Assembly (NCBI RefSeq): GCF_002954725.1
Contig: NZ_MSCQ01000002.1
Coordinates: 1,062,785 to 1,126,784, forward strand
Length of the DNA stretch: 64,000 bases
Direction of reading: 5' to 3'
Source: Photobacterium phosphoreum
GTDB lineage: Bacteria; Pseudomonadota; Gammaproteobacteria; Enterobacterales; Vibrionaceae
This document shows positions 1 through 9,059 of this stretch, piece after piece. Under the pieces are notes generated by a model, which ran no database searches, was not told where the DNA came from, and saw only the letters and a program-made list of their open reading frames with translations. Numbering within the stretch: the stretch's first letter is position 1; every line of letters begins with the position of its first letter. The position numbers and the translations under genes were made by a program.

Positions 1-176
1 AACTCATGCTGCCTTTTTATTCCCCCCAGCGATTTCAATTATCTTTTGTTTTCACCGTTACTCTCACACCACTATATACAACCACCTCCGTTTAAAATCA
101 CCACAATATAAAGCAGCCATCAACAACAACGCACAAAAATGCTAATCATTAATGTCAATATCACTCGATAAAGCAA

Positions 177-192
177 TGAGATCCCTATCACG
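177..192. promoter_or_regulatory. Candidate CRP site upstream of PTS operon
   Basis: TGAGA-N6-TCACG matches 8 of 10 core bases of the CRP consensus TGTGA-N6-TCACA and lies about 125 bp upstream of the first PTS gene, a position that would suit catabolite control. Nothing else recognisable was found in the first 315 bases; no upstream gene end and no EIIC coding sequence is visible there. Confidence 0.35.
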
Positions 193-315
193 GTTGGTTA
201 TTACGGTTACAAATGTCCTATAAAAGCGTCGTTTCTCTTCTATCTTGCTAACGATGAACTACTTATATTGAGCTCATTGCCCAAGCACTAGATTATTTAA
301 CAGCAGGAGACACAC

Positions 316-633
316 ATGAGAGTTGTCGCGATTACCGCATGTCCAACAGGGATTGCACACACTTATATGGCAGCCGACAAGCTCACTGAGACAGCGAAAA
401 AACTCGGGATCACAATAAAAGTCGAAACCCAAGGAGCCATGGGAATTGAAAATCGCCTCACCGACCAGGATGTTGAGCGTGCTGATATTGTTATCCTCGC
501 CGCCGATATTAATGTCGAGCAGAGTGACCGTTTTACAAAACATCGCTGTCTAGAAGTTTCTATTCAAGATGCATTACAGCATCCACGACGCATTTTTTCT
601 CAATGTCAGCAACTGTTGTTAGCTCACCAATAA
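316..633 (+). CDS. PTS fructose-type EIIB component
   Basis: Small cytoplasmic phosphocarrier of a sugar phosphotransferase system, passing phosphate from EIIA to sugar during uptake through a membrane EIIC. The 105-residue protein opens with the fructose-EIIB signature CPTGIAHTYMAA; Cys9 is the expected phosphorylated residue. The start follows a good ribosome site (AGGAGA). It lies 28 bp upstream of the HPr-EI-EIIA fusion and they are probably co-transcribed. Stand-alone EIIB genes of this length occur in Fru-family systems such as Frv, Frw and Fry. No EIIC is encoded within the window, so the transport partner must be upstream of base 1 or elsewhere. Sugar specificity cannot be read from EIIB alone. 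Confidence 0.9.
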   Translation: MRVVAITACPTGIAHTYMAADKLTETAKKLGITIKVETQGAMGIENRLTDQDVERADIVILAADINVEQSDRFTKHRCLEVSIQDALQHPRRIFSQCQQLLLAHQ

Positions 634-661
634 CATTAAATAAATTTAAGGCGTATTATTT

Positions 662-3157
662 ATGACTCACCAATTTCAGTTTCAATGTGTCTTACCTAAT
701 GGTATCCATGCACGTCCAGCCAACCATTTAGAACAACAGTGCCGTCAATTTGAGTGTCAAATTACACTAACCAATCACCGCACTAATAATTCAGGTGATG
801 CGAAAAGTGTGTTAGCATTAGTGGGTACAGATACGCTATTAAATGATAACTGCACTTTACACTTTGAAGGCGCAGACAGTGAACAAGCGTGTCAGGCCCT
901 TCAAACTTACATTGAACAACAATTTCCACATTGTGATGAAGCATTAGAAACGTTATCGGATGATAGCGAAATTGTGTTACCGCAATCACTACTTCGCCAC
1001 CAGCCACAATTAATCACCGGTAAGCGCCTTGCTCCAGGCATTGGTCACGGTGTATTAACCGCAATGAGTCAAATTGATCCGCAGCAATTTGCAACAGCAG
1101 CACACGATGACAATGAAGCCCAACGTTTTGAGCAAGCACGAGTACAAGTAAGCGCTAACTTAAATCACACCATTGCTAATGGCTCACACCACGAACAAGA
1201 AATTACCAGTGCTCACTTAGCAATCATTAACGATTCAAGTTTCATTGATGGTGTCACAACGCTGCTAACCATCCATTCTACTGCCAATGCTATTTTAGCG
1301 GTGATGGAAAAGCTGTGTCATCAACTTGAGCAGTCAGCAAGCAGTTACTTACGTGAACGCGTACTGGATATCAAAGATGTCTCGATTCAGTTATTAACCG
1401 CGGCTTACCCTAACGTATTGGATAACCAAACTGCATTTTCGCTACAACAACCGAGTATTGTTATCGCGAACGATTTAACCCCAAGTCAATTTTTAGGGCT
1501 TGATAAAGCATTATTGCAAGGCTTGGTATTAACCCATGCAGGCAGTACCTCACACACGGTAATTTTGGCGCGTGCGTTTAATATTCCAACCCTTTCTGGT
1601 ATTGAAATCAAAGAGTGTGCAGCGGCATTAGATCATCAGGTTTATCTTGATGCTCAATTAGGTGTACTGGCTATAGAGCCTAGCATCGAAGTTAGCGGTT
1701 ACTTCAATCGAGCGATCACTTTAGCAAATACTCTAAAGCAACAGCAAAGTTTATATGCCCACCAGCAAGCGACAACGGCTGATGGCCATACTATCGAAGT
1801 CGCTGCCAATATTGCTTGTTCAGTTGAGGCAGATAATGCCTTTGCACAAGGGGCTGAAGGTATTGGTTTATTCCGTACTGAAATGCTGTTTATGGATCGT
1901 CAACAAGCACCCGATGAAGAAGAGCAGTTTAATCATTACTGTGAAGTACTCACAGCAGCCAATGGTAAACCGGTGATCATTCGTACCATGGACATTGGTG
2001 GCGATAAGCCGATTGATTACCTTGCCCTACCCCATGAAAATAACCCGTTCTTAGGTTACCGCGCGGTACGTATTTACCCGCAGTTCTTGGCACTGTTCCA
2101 TACCCAATTAACCGCGATTTTACGTGCCTCGGTGCATGGCAAAGCCAAAATCATGATCCCGATGATTCAAAGCATTGAAGAGATCCGTTGGGTTAAGCAA
2201 CAGCTAGAAATTGTTAAACAACAACTGACCGTCCAAAACATTGCTTTTGATGCTGATCTGCAATTAGGTATCATGGTTGAGATCCCATCAGTAGCATTCA
2301 TTGTTGATTTGTTCTGCAAAGAAGTGGATTTCTTTAGTATTGGCTCCAACGATATGACCCAGTATTTATTAGCCGTTGATCGTGATAATGCCAGCGTATC
2401 AAAACTGTATAACAGCTTAGCCCCTGCTTTCCTGCGCTTATTGAAGCAAGTGGTTACTACCGCGCATACTCATGGTAAATGGGTAGGCTTATGTGGTGAG
2501 CTTGGCGCAGACAGTAAAGTATTGCCATTATTAGTCGGTGCAGGTCTTGATGAAATCAGTATGAGTGCACCGAAAATTGCCGCCACCAAAGCACAGTTAA
2601 CCGAGATAAACTTCGCAGATAGCCAAACGTTATTTGCAGAGGCATGTGAGTGCGCCACTATTGAAGAGGTTGAAGCTCTACTTGAACAGCGCCACGCTCA
2701 AGCACAAGTTAAACCAATATTAGTTCAGCAATGTGTATTTAAAACCGCAGATTTTGCTAACAAAGAAGAAGTGATCCAAGCACTGGTCGGTAACTTGGGT
2801 ATTCAAGGCCGTACAGATGAAGTGTATAAGCTTGAAGAAGATGTCTGGGCACGTGAAGCAGTATTCTCTACCGGTTTAGGGCATGGCTTTGCGATTCCAC
2901 ATACTAAATCTGACCATATTCGTCATTCAAGTATCAGTATTGCGCATCTGGATAAGCCGATTGATTGGATGTCAGATTCTGGTGAAGTTGATTTCGTTAT
3001 CATGCTAACGTTGAATAAAGACCAAGGCGATCAACATATGCGAATCTTTGCTGGTCTTGCACGTAAGCTTATTCATGAAAGTTTCCGTGACAGTTTACGT
3101 CAGGCTGAATCACCAGAAGCAATTATTGCGATTATTACCGAACAAATTGGTTTATAA
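662..3157 (+). CDS. Multiphosphoryl transfer protein HPr-EI-EIIA(Fru)
   Basis: An 831-residue fusion of three PTS modules, matching the FryA/FrwA-type architecture and length in enteric bacteria. Residues about 1-90 are HPr-like (GIHARPA, phosphorylated His16). About 115-680 are enzyme I (GSTSHTVILAR with His298; GLFRTEMLF; the C-terminal PEP-binding barrel with GSNDMTQYLLAVDRDN). About 685-831 are EIIA of the fructose/mannitol type (GHGFAIPHTKS with His747). The protein can therefore carry phosphate from PEP to EIIB without the general PtsH/PtsI proteins. It follows the EIIB gene and ends at a strong bidirectional terminator. Substrate is unknown; the missing EIIC would settle it. Confidence 0.93.
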   Translation: MTHQFQFQCVLPNGIHARPANHLEQQCRQFECQITLTNHRTNNSGDAKSVLALVGTDTLLNDNCTLHFEGADSEQACQALQTYIEQQFPHCDEALETLSDDSEIVLPQSLLRHQPQLITGKRLAPGIGHGVLTAMSQIDPQQFATAAHDDNEAQRFEQARVQVSANLNHTIANGSHHEQEITSAHLAIINDSSFIDGVTTLLTIHSTANAILAVMEKLCHQLEQSASSYLRERVLDIKDVSIQLLTAAYPNVLDNQTAFSLQQPSIVIANDLTPSQFLGLDKALLQGLVLTHAGSTSHTVILARAFNIPTLSGIEIKECAAALDHQVYLDAQLGVLAIEPSIEVSGYFNRAITLANTLKQQQSLYAHQQATTADGHTIEVAANIACSVEADNAFAQGAEGIGLFRTEMLFMDRQQAPDEEEQFNHYCEVLTAANGKPVIIRTMDIGGDKPIDYLALPHENNPFLGYRAVRIYPQFLALFHTQLTAILRASVHGKAKIMIPMIQSIEEIRWVKQQLEIVKQQLTVQNIAFDADLQLGIMVEIPSVAFIVDLFCKEVDFFSIGSNDMTQYLLAVDRDNASVSKLYNSLAPAFLRLLKQVVTTAHTHGKWVGLCGELGADSKVLPLLVGAGLDEISMSAPKIAATKAQLTEINFADSQTLFAEACECATIEEVEALLEQRHAQAQVKPILVQQCVFKTADFANKEEVIQALVGNLGIQGRTDEVYKLEEDVWAREAVFSTGLGHGFAIPHTKSDHIRHSSISIAHLDKPIDWMSDSGEVDFVIMLTLNKDQGDQHMRIFAGLARKLIHESFRDSLRQAESPEAIIAIITEQIGL

Positions 3158-3212
3158 ATCTCAACACAGCAAAAAATCAGTGAGATAAAAATCAGTGAGA
3201 TAAAATAAAAAT

Positions 3213-3250
3213 AGCCCCGTAGTTGCCATTAAAACAGCAACTACGGGGCT
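3213..3250. terminator. Bidirectional terminator between PTS and protease genes
   Basis: A perfect 14-bp stem (3213-3226 with 3237-3250, GC-rich core GCCCCGTAGTTGC) closes a 10-nt loop. T-rich sequence follows on the plus strand and a longer T-rich run follows on the minus strand, so it can end both convergent transcripts. Confidence 0.9.
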
Positions 3251-3274
3251 TCGTTATTTTACGCTACTCGTCTA

Positions 3275-6200
3275 TTACTGTCGCAACACATCAAGCGGGA
3301 AATTATCACTAGTGTCAGGTTGCTGATCATTATCATCATCAAGATCTTGTATATCAGGAATAGTATCGTTATCGCTATCAGTAAGATGAGTACGTGTAAT
3401 TATCTCATAGGCAATACCGCCATTGGCTTGGTTAGCATTGTCATCGAGTTGCATCACATCAAGTTGATAGATACCACGAGTATTATCAGTAATTGCCATT
3501 GGATCAGCTTTAAACAGCAATTTAACTTCCCCTTCATTTAAACCTTGATTATTAGAGGTCACAACAGCATTTAGATTACGAATAATATGCGGCAATTGGG
3601 TGATCGTTTGCCATTCATCATTACCGGTAAAGTTAACTAAATTGATCTGTAATTGCCCACCTTGTTGTAAAAACCGTTGCTGCTCTGCGGTACCAATTTG
3701 AAGAATGATCGGGTTACTATCTTTAGTAATACTACGGGCAATAAAGTTAATTTGTTGAGTTAAGTTGGCTAATAAATCCACCACATTCATATTACGCCAC
3801 GCAATATTATTGTTATAACGAGTATTATAATTAATATTACTGGTTTCAGGATTGGTCATTGGATCTTGTGGATTAACCAAGCGAGCAATTAAGCAGTAGT
3901 GTCCCGTACTTGGTGGTGTCCACCCTACTGTTGCCGCTATATCAGCGCCTACGGCTAAACTACCAATCGTATCGGTGCCTAATAAGGTCCAATCTGCTGG
4001 CCATGATAATCCCGTCGCTGCGTGTGCCCAATACACTTCAACTGTGGTATTAAAGGCTGTCGCAGCACCGCGATTTTTAACATTGACATTAATCTCATTC
4101 GGTTGACCATACTCTGGGTTTTGATGACCGCCAGTACTCCCCACCGTGGTACGATTCCAAATGGCTTTACTGCGCCACATACTCTGCCCAACCATATTCG
4201 CATCAGGCTCATTACCGGTATCTGGGGCGGTGCCAGTGTAATCATAATGGGTATCTTCAACCCACACATCAGCAGTAACATCACAAGCCGCTGGAATAGC
4301 AAAGCCATTAGTAACACTTAGACTATTATTACTGACCGACGTCGCATCAACACCTAAACCAAAATCAGCAAACGCTTGCCACACTAAACACACATCTTCA
4401 CCAGAGTAATTATCAATCGCCGCTTGAATAACGCCATCACGAGTATCAATAAAGCTTGGCGAACAAATAGTATTTTTTAACCCTTCAGTGAAATATAACA
4501 ACGCGCGCTGATTACCACTGCCACCGACGGCATTATACAAGTCGCTATCAAACCCATGCTCATTCACCAATGCCCAATACACTTCCCAACCCGCCTGCGC
4601 CCATACTGAGCCAATACCATGCGGCACTGACATACCAGATGTAATACTTTCATAGGTATAATTATTAATCGCAGGATCGGTACTGTATTGTTGCGGACGA
4701 ATGCCAGCCCCTGTTATTGGTTGTCCTAATACATAGGTTCCCATACCACGCGGATCGGCACCTGTCATACCTGCAGGATGGGTTAACATGATGGCGTATA
4801 AATCACTGATCCCTTCTGAAGGACGCTGATAATTACTTAAGCAATTCACATTCGTCGGCCCACCAACTAAACGATTAGAAATACCATGGGCATATTCATG
4901 CACAATAATCGCACCATCATAATCGCCATCACGATCAGGGGTAGTTAAATTCCATAAATACATTTGCATTCGAGGTCGGCTGCCATCTGCGGGGGTATAG
5001 AAATTAGCATTGTTATAGCCACCACCATCTTGTGCTTCAGCACGAACATCATCACCGCCAAGTCCTGCGCCACCATATTGATTGACTTGAAAATTACCCG
5101 ATGCCTGATCAAAGCCATACAAATAAGTAATATCGTGAATAATATTATTCCAGTAGAACAAATTAGCGGTAGCAGCATAACTACTGTCAGCTGGCGGTAA
5201 CGCTAAATCCAATGGAAATAAACAATTAAGCCCAGCACCACAATCAGGCTCAGTCCCTGTTGGTGAGCCACTATTATTTGAGTCATTATACGCATGAACG
5301 TTATTACCGCGCATAATGGTATATTCAGCGCCAATGCTGGCATCGAGATCATGCCATTGCCATGGTGAACCCGGGTTTGCTGCTGGATTGGTCATTGTTT
5401 GACGCGCATTCAGTGGCGTGGCGTGATTTGGCGATTCAACTGGAATAGGGAAAGCTTCATAGCTGTCACTATCAACTTGGTCAAAGAATGCCAGTACATC
5501 ACCATTTTGAGCATCCACCAGCATTTGATAAACATGACGTTGGTCGTGGGTAAATAGAATAAAGCTCCATGCTAGACGTAATTGATCGCCTTTGACGGGA
5601 AAATACACCAGTGTGGCATCAATTGGTTCTTTCGAGGCGGTCGTTGCCGTTAACGTGGTTTTTTGATCGTCACGACTAAGATCTTCACTGTCGATCTTTG
5701 GCTGATGAATCAGGTTGATCCCGACTTTCCTCGCACCATTAATGATAGCTTGTTGTACTGAAATCACTGGCGTTGCTTTGTTAACAATGACCTGATCAAC
5801 CGCAGGTGAAAAATCATTGTTAATACTTAAAATACGCCCATCTCGATTGACATTGACTTGCAGTAAAGCATTAAAAATATCACGCCCATAACGTTGTTGC
5901 TGAAAGTAATACCGTTGTGAACCAGTGGCTTGGGTTTGGCGAACTTGCTGAATCACATTAGTAAGATCGGTATCGGATAACCGCAATAAGTCACGCTGCT
6001 GATGAAGAAAGTCCATTACCACCGTTGCTGTCGATTTAGCAGGCTCCGCTTCAGTTAAATAACCCGTTTTATTATAGATAACCCGCGCGACACCGGTTTT
6101 TTTATCGTAATCCACATTCAGAGTCGGTAGGCGTTGACTTAATGTCGTTTGAGCATTTACCTGTGTGGTGGTAGGAGTAATATTTACATTGGCAGTTGAA

Positions 6201-7648
6201 GCGACTCGCATATCATAATTAGCCGTTTCAATATGATCGGTGGTGTCTTGTCGTTGGGATAAATATAAATCAACGTTATTAATACTTAATGGTGCCGCCG
6301 TCACTGCTTTTTGCACCATAAACCCAATTGCTTGCGCTTTAATATCATGCGCACCAACTGTAGTGGTAAAGACCAACGCACCATCGGTGGTAAAAGCATC
6401 TTCTCCTGTAGTGCCTATAGGGATTGAAGCATCATCAATATAGACTTCAGCACCTTTAATTGGGTTACCATTGGTATCATAGACATTGACTATAAATTGA
6501 GCATTTAACGCGGTACTCACATCAACTTCTGAATCATTAAACGTCACTTGGCAGCCAAGAGTTTTATCTTGTTTGGCTAAAACAAAGTTATCCGATGTAC
6601 AGCTGGCAAACGCACTAACAGCGGTCTGACTACTATCATCAAAGAATTTAAGCGTTAAATACAATGCTTCACTATTTGCATCTGCAAAACTTAAATTTAA
6701 TGGCACTGTCACTTGATAAGCCGTATTGGTACTGGTTGGAGGATTAAATATAATTGCATCATCAAAGACGATCATACTATCAGGGTTAATCACTTTGAGT
6801 TGAGTACGTAAACTATTAAGCTCATTGACATAATTGACAATATTGGTAGGAATTTCAATGGTTAGATTAGTCGTATCGCCTTGAGAATTAAAATTAAATC
6901 TCGTGATCGCCATTAATGGCACAATGTCATACTGCAGGCTGGTGGTCGTGGCATCAATAACCAGTGGTGAATTAGCAAGTGCAAGCTTACCTAGATGTTT
7001 ATTATCATCATAAAAATTGACCCCTAAATTATAATTACCAAACGCAATATTGAAATATAAGTCTGACCGTGATGTCGCAGGATTAATCGCAAACTTCATC
7101 TCGGCAGCACTATCAATCTCAATACCGATGATAGGATTATTCAACGCTAATAAATTTAATTGAGCAGGATCAATATTAAAAAATAGTTTTGCCATTTCAG
7201 GATTAATGGATATTTGAGTATCAATATTACCTAAAACAGGGCTGACCACCATATCAACCAGCGCATTATCACCCGTAACCTCGGTAGTAAACTCACCATA
7301 ATAGGTTTGTTCATTATACTGTAAATTAAGCACAAAATGATAATTAGCTGGCGTTAATCCTACCGTTGTTGCCGACGATATTTCAAAACTGTCTAAATCT
7401 AAGGACGCTTTCCAATCAAACTCTTCCGTCGTATTTTCATCTACATTAGTAACGGTTAACTTACCCACGACTAATATAGGTGCTTGTCCATTCTTAGCCG
7501 TTACTTGATTATTGTCATTTAAGATTTGGAACGCACTGAATTTAGGCGAGAAATCAACAGTCACCGCATCTACTTTTGAGCTGCTATCATTACAACCAAT
7601 AATCGATAACAATAAACACAGTAAAACCCAATAATACAGCCTTTTCAT
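3275..7648 (-). CDS. Secreted M36 (fungalysin-type) zinc metalloprotease, lipoprotein
   Basis: A 1457-residue exported protease. The N-terminus has a signal peptide ending in a lipobox (IIGC), so it is probably lipid-anchored at least at first. About 450 residues of Ig/beta-sandwich-like sequence follow, then an FTP/PepSY-like propeptide (about 500-730), then the M36 catalytic domain. Zinc motif HEYAH starts at about residue 917 and the downstream EGISD supplies the third ligand. The C-terminus carries CARDB-like and pre-peptidase-like modules and ends in an acidic thrombospondin type-3-like calcium repeat (DSDNDTIPDIQDLDDDND). It is much longer than fungal M36 enzymes because of the added N-terminal region. 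GAAGG lies 7 bp before the start. Likely an extracellular nutrient-scavenging or virulence protease. Confidence 0.88.
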   Translation of the reverse strand: MKRLYYWVLLCLLLSIIGCNDSSSKVDAVTVDFSPKFSAFQILNDNNQVTAKNGQAPILVVGKLTVTNVDENTTEEFDWKASLDLDSFEISSATTVGLTPANYHFVLNLQYNEQTYYGEFTTEVTGDNALVDMVVSPVLGNIDTQISINPEMAKLFFNIDPAQLNLLALNNPIIGIEIDSAAEMKFAINPATSRSDLYFNIAFGNYNLGVNFYDDNKHLGKLALANSPLVIDATTTSLQYDIVPLMAITRFNFNSQGDTTNLTIEIPTNIVNYVNELNSLRTQLKVINPDSMIVFDDAIIFNPPTSTNTAYQVTVPLNLSFADANSEALYLTLKFFDDSSQTAVSAFASCTSDNFVLAKQDKTLGCQVTFNDSEVDVSTALNAQFIVNVYDTNGNPIKGAEVYIDDASIPIGTTGEDAFTTDGALVFTTTVGAHDIKAQAIGFMVQKAVTAAPLSINNVDLYLSQRQDTTDHIETANYDMRVASTANVNITPTTTQVNAQTTLSQRLPTLNVDYDKKTGVARVIYNKTGYLTEAEPAKSTATVVMDFLHQQRDLLRLSDTDLTNVIQQVRQTQATGSQRYYFQQQRYGRDIFNALLQVNVNRDGRILSINNDFSPAVDQVIVNKATPVISVQQAIINGARKVGINLIHQPKIDSEDLSRDDQKTTLTATTASKEPIDATLVYFPVKGDQLRLAWSFILFTHDQRHVYQMLVDAQNGDVLAFFDQVDSDSYEAFPIPVESPNHATPLNARQTMTNPAANPGSPWQWHDLDASIGAEYTIMRGNNVHAYNDSNNSGSPTGTEPDCGAGLNCLFPLDLALPPADSSYAATANLFYWNNIIHDITYLYGFDQASGNFQVNQYGGAGLGGDDVRAEAQDGGGYNNANFYTPADGSRPRMQMYLWNLTTPDRDGDYDGAIIVHEYAHGISNRLVGGPTNVNCLSNYQRPSEGISDLYAIMLTHPAGMTGADPRGMGTYVLGQPITGAGIRPQQYSTDPAINNYTYESITSGMSVPHGIGSVWAQAGWEVYWALVNEHGFDSDLYNAVGGSGNQRALLYFTEGLKNTICSPSFIDTRDGVIQAAIDNYSGEDVCLVWQAFADFGLGVDATSVSNNSLSVTNGFAIPAACDVTADVWVEDTHYDYTGTAPDTGNEPDANMVGQSMWRSKAIWNRTTVGSTGGHQNPEYGQPNEINVNVKNRGAATAFNTTVEVYWAHAATGLSWPADWTLLGTDTIGSLAVGADIAATVGWTPPSTGHYCLIARLVNPQDPMTNPETSNINYNTRYNNNIAWRNMNVVDLLANLTQQINFIARSITKDSNPIILQIGTAEQQRFLQQGGQLQINLVNFTGNDEWQTITQLPHIIRNLNAVVTSNNQGLNEGEVKLLFKADPMAITDNTRGIYQLDVMQLDDNANQANGGIAYEIITRTHLTDSDNDTIPDIQDLDDDNDQQPDTSDNFPLDVLRQ

Positions 7649-7950
7649 AATGCGACCTTCTCTAATTTTTACTTATAACGTCAGCCAACCTGACATAAGA
7701 TAAAATTATAGAGAGCGTAAATTATTGATTACGTCTTATTATAAAGACTGCCATTTAGCCATCCAAAAAGTATCGCCCTTACCTCACTATATAAATGCCC
7801 CAGATCTCATTCAAAACGTTCTAGCGTTTATTGGTTGTTTTACGGCAGCTTTTAGCTAGTTCATCTCGCAAAAATCATCAATTATTGTCATTAATAAATA
7901 GTTAGCATTTCCCTTAATTACTCCCACCGCTTAAATATAAGGAAAGAGTA
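7649..7950. other. Divergent intergenic region, no gene seen
   Basis: AT-rich gap between the minus-strand protease and the plus-strand small membrane gene. It must hold both promoters, but no operator, RNA or coding sequence could be identified with confidence. Confidence 0.5.
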
Positions 7951-8103
7951 ATGCAAACAGGTTATTGGGCAGTTGATGCTTTTATTATTGCCAATATCAC
8001 ATTGTGGATCACTGTCTGCGGTATTTTTATCTATCAACAGTATTCCCACGGTGGATCATTGGTTAACCAATCAAATAGTAACCATTCAAGGAATATAAAA
8101 TGA
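7951..8103 (+). CDS. 50-residue single-span membrane protein
   Basis: A short gene starting at an ATG preceded by GGAAAG at a proper distance. The peptide begins MQTGYWAVDAFIIANITLW and has one hydrophobic helix at about residues 8-29 followed by a short polar Ser/Asn-rich tail. Its TGA overlaps the ATG of the EamA transporter gene (ATGA), which implies translational coupling. Small single-helix proteins are known beside some sodium:solute symporters as accessory subunits; a symporter gene follows here, so a role as small subunit is an inference. It cannot be assigned to a named family by eye. Confidence 0.7.
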   Translation: MQTGYWAVDAFIIANITLWITVCGIFIYQQYSHGGSLVNQSNSNHSRNIK

Positions 8104-9050
8104 CCCCTAAAACGCTTGGATATACCACGATGATTGTTTCTGCCACACTCATGGGCTGTGTTGGCTTATTTTCTCGAAATATTAATACCAGTGGGGATGT
8201 AATCGCATTTACGCGTATGTTGGTTGGTGCGATCTGTATTTTTGCCATTATGTTATACCAAGGTAAAGGTCAACAAATAAAAAATATTAAACTGACCCCC
8301 GCTGTCATTACAAGTGGCGTCTGTTTAGGGTTATGTCTCGCCGCTTATGTTTCTGCGACCCAATATACAACCTTAGCCAATGCGGTATTTTTAATTTATA
8401 CCGGCCCTGTTTTCTCAACTATTTTAGCGGCAATTTTCTTAAAGGAAAAAATATCCGCCTTAACAGCATCAATGTTAACCGCGGTATTTATTGGCTGTTT
8501 ATTTATTATCGGCATTATTAGTTATACCCCTCAGACAGGGCTAACGTTGTCGCTGTCGTTTTCTAAAGAGAATATGGTCGGTGATATTCTGGGATTAATG
8601 TCAGGTATCGGCTATGGCCTGTATTTATTCTTTAGTCGTTACCGGACCGATATTGGATCAGACTCTCGCTCATTATTTAACTTTTCATTTGGTGCGATAG
8701 CAATTGCGATTTGCTTTGTTATTAATCCACCATCATTAGCAGCAATGGATGGCACCTCATGGTTATGGCTACTTTCAATGGGATTCTTTATTGGCTTTGG
8801 CGCATTATCACTATTAACCATTGCCGCTAAGCATTTAAAAGCTGCTGAACTGGCCTGTATTTCTTATTTAGAAACAGTGGTTGGAGCTGGGTTAGGTATT
8901 CTCGTCTTTAGTGAATCACTAACCGTTCTACAAGCCATTGGTGGTGTACTCGTTATCGGTGGTGGTATGGGAGAGATCGTGATTAATATCATCAAAAAAC
9001 AGACATTATCTCATAAGCCGCAATCTCACAAACCCCATCCGCAATCATAA
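8100..9050 (+). CDS. EamA/DMT-family transporter
   Basis: A 316-residue inner-membrane protein with ten predicted hydrophobic helices arranged as two EamA repeats (about 8-140 and 160-290), the usual layout of drug/metabolite exporters in the DMT superfamily. It starts by overlapping the stop of the 50-residue membrane gene and ends 9 bp before the symporter gene, so the three form one operon. Family members often export amino acids or other small metabolites; no substrate can be read from the sequence. The short tail after the last helix is rich in His, Pro, Gln and Ser (QSHKPHPQS). Confidence 0.88.
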   Translation: MTPKTLGYTTMIVSATLMGCVGLFSRNINTSGDVIAFTRMLVGAICIFAIMLYQGKGQQIKNIKLTPAVITSGVCLGLCLAAYVSATQYTTLANAVFLIYTGPVFSTILAAIFLKEKISALTASMLTAVFIGCLFIIGIISYTPQTGLTLSLSFSKENMVGDILGLMSGIGYGLYLFFSRYRTDIGSDSRSLFNFSFGAIAIAICFVINPPSLAAMDGTSWLWLLSMGFFIGFGALSLLTIAAKHLKAAELACISYLETVVGAGLGILVFSESLTVLQAIGGVLVIGGGMGEIVINIIKKQTLSHKPQSHKPHPQS

Positions 9051-9059
9051 GGTGACACT

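Noticed and set aside
3979-4317. 112-codon frame within the protease gene
   Set aside because: Out-of-frame shadow in the same strand; Met/Leu-rich with no family features.
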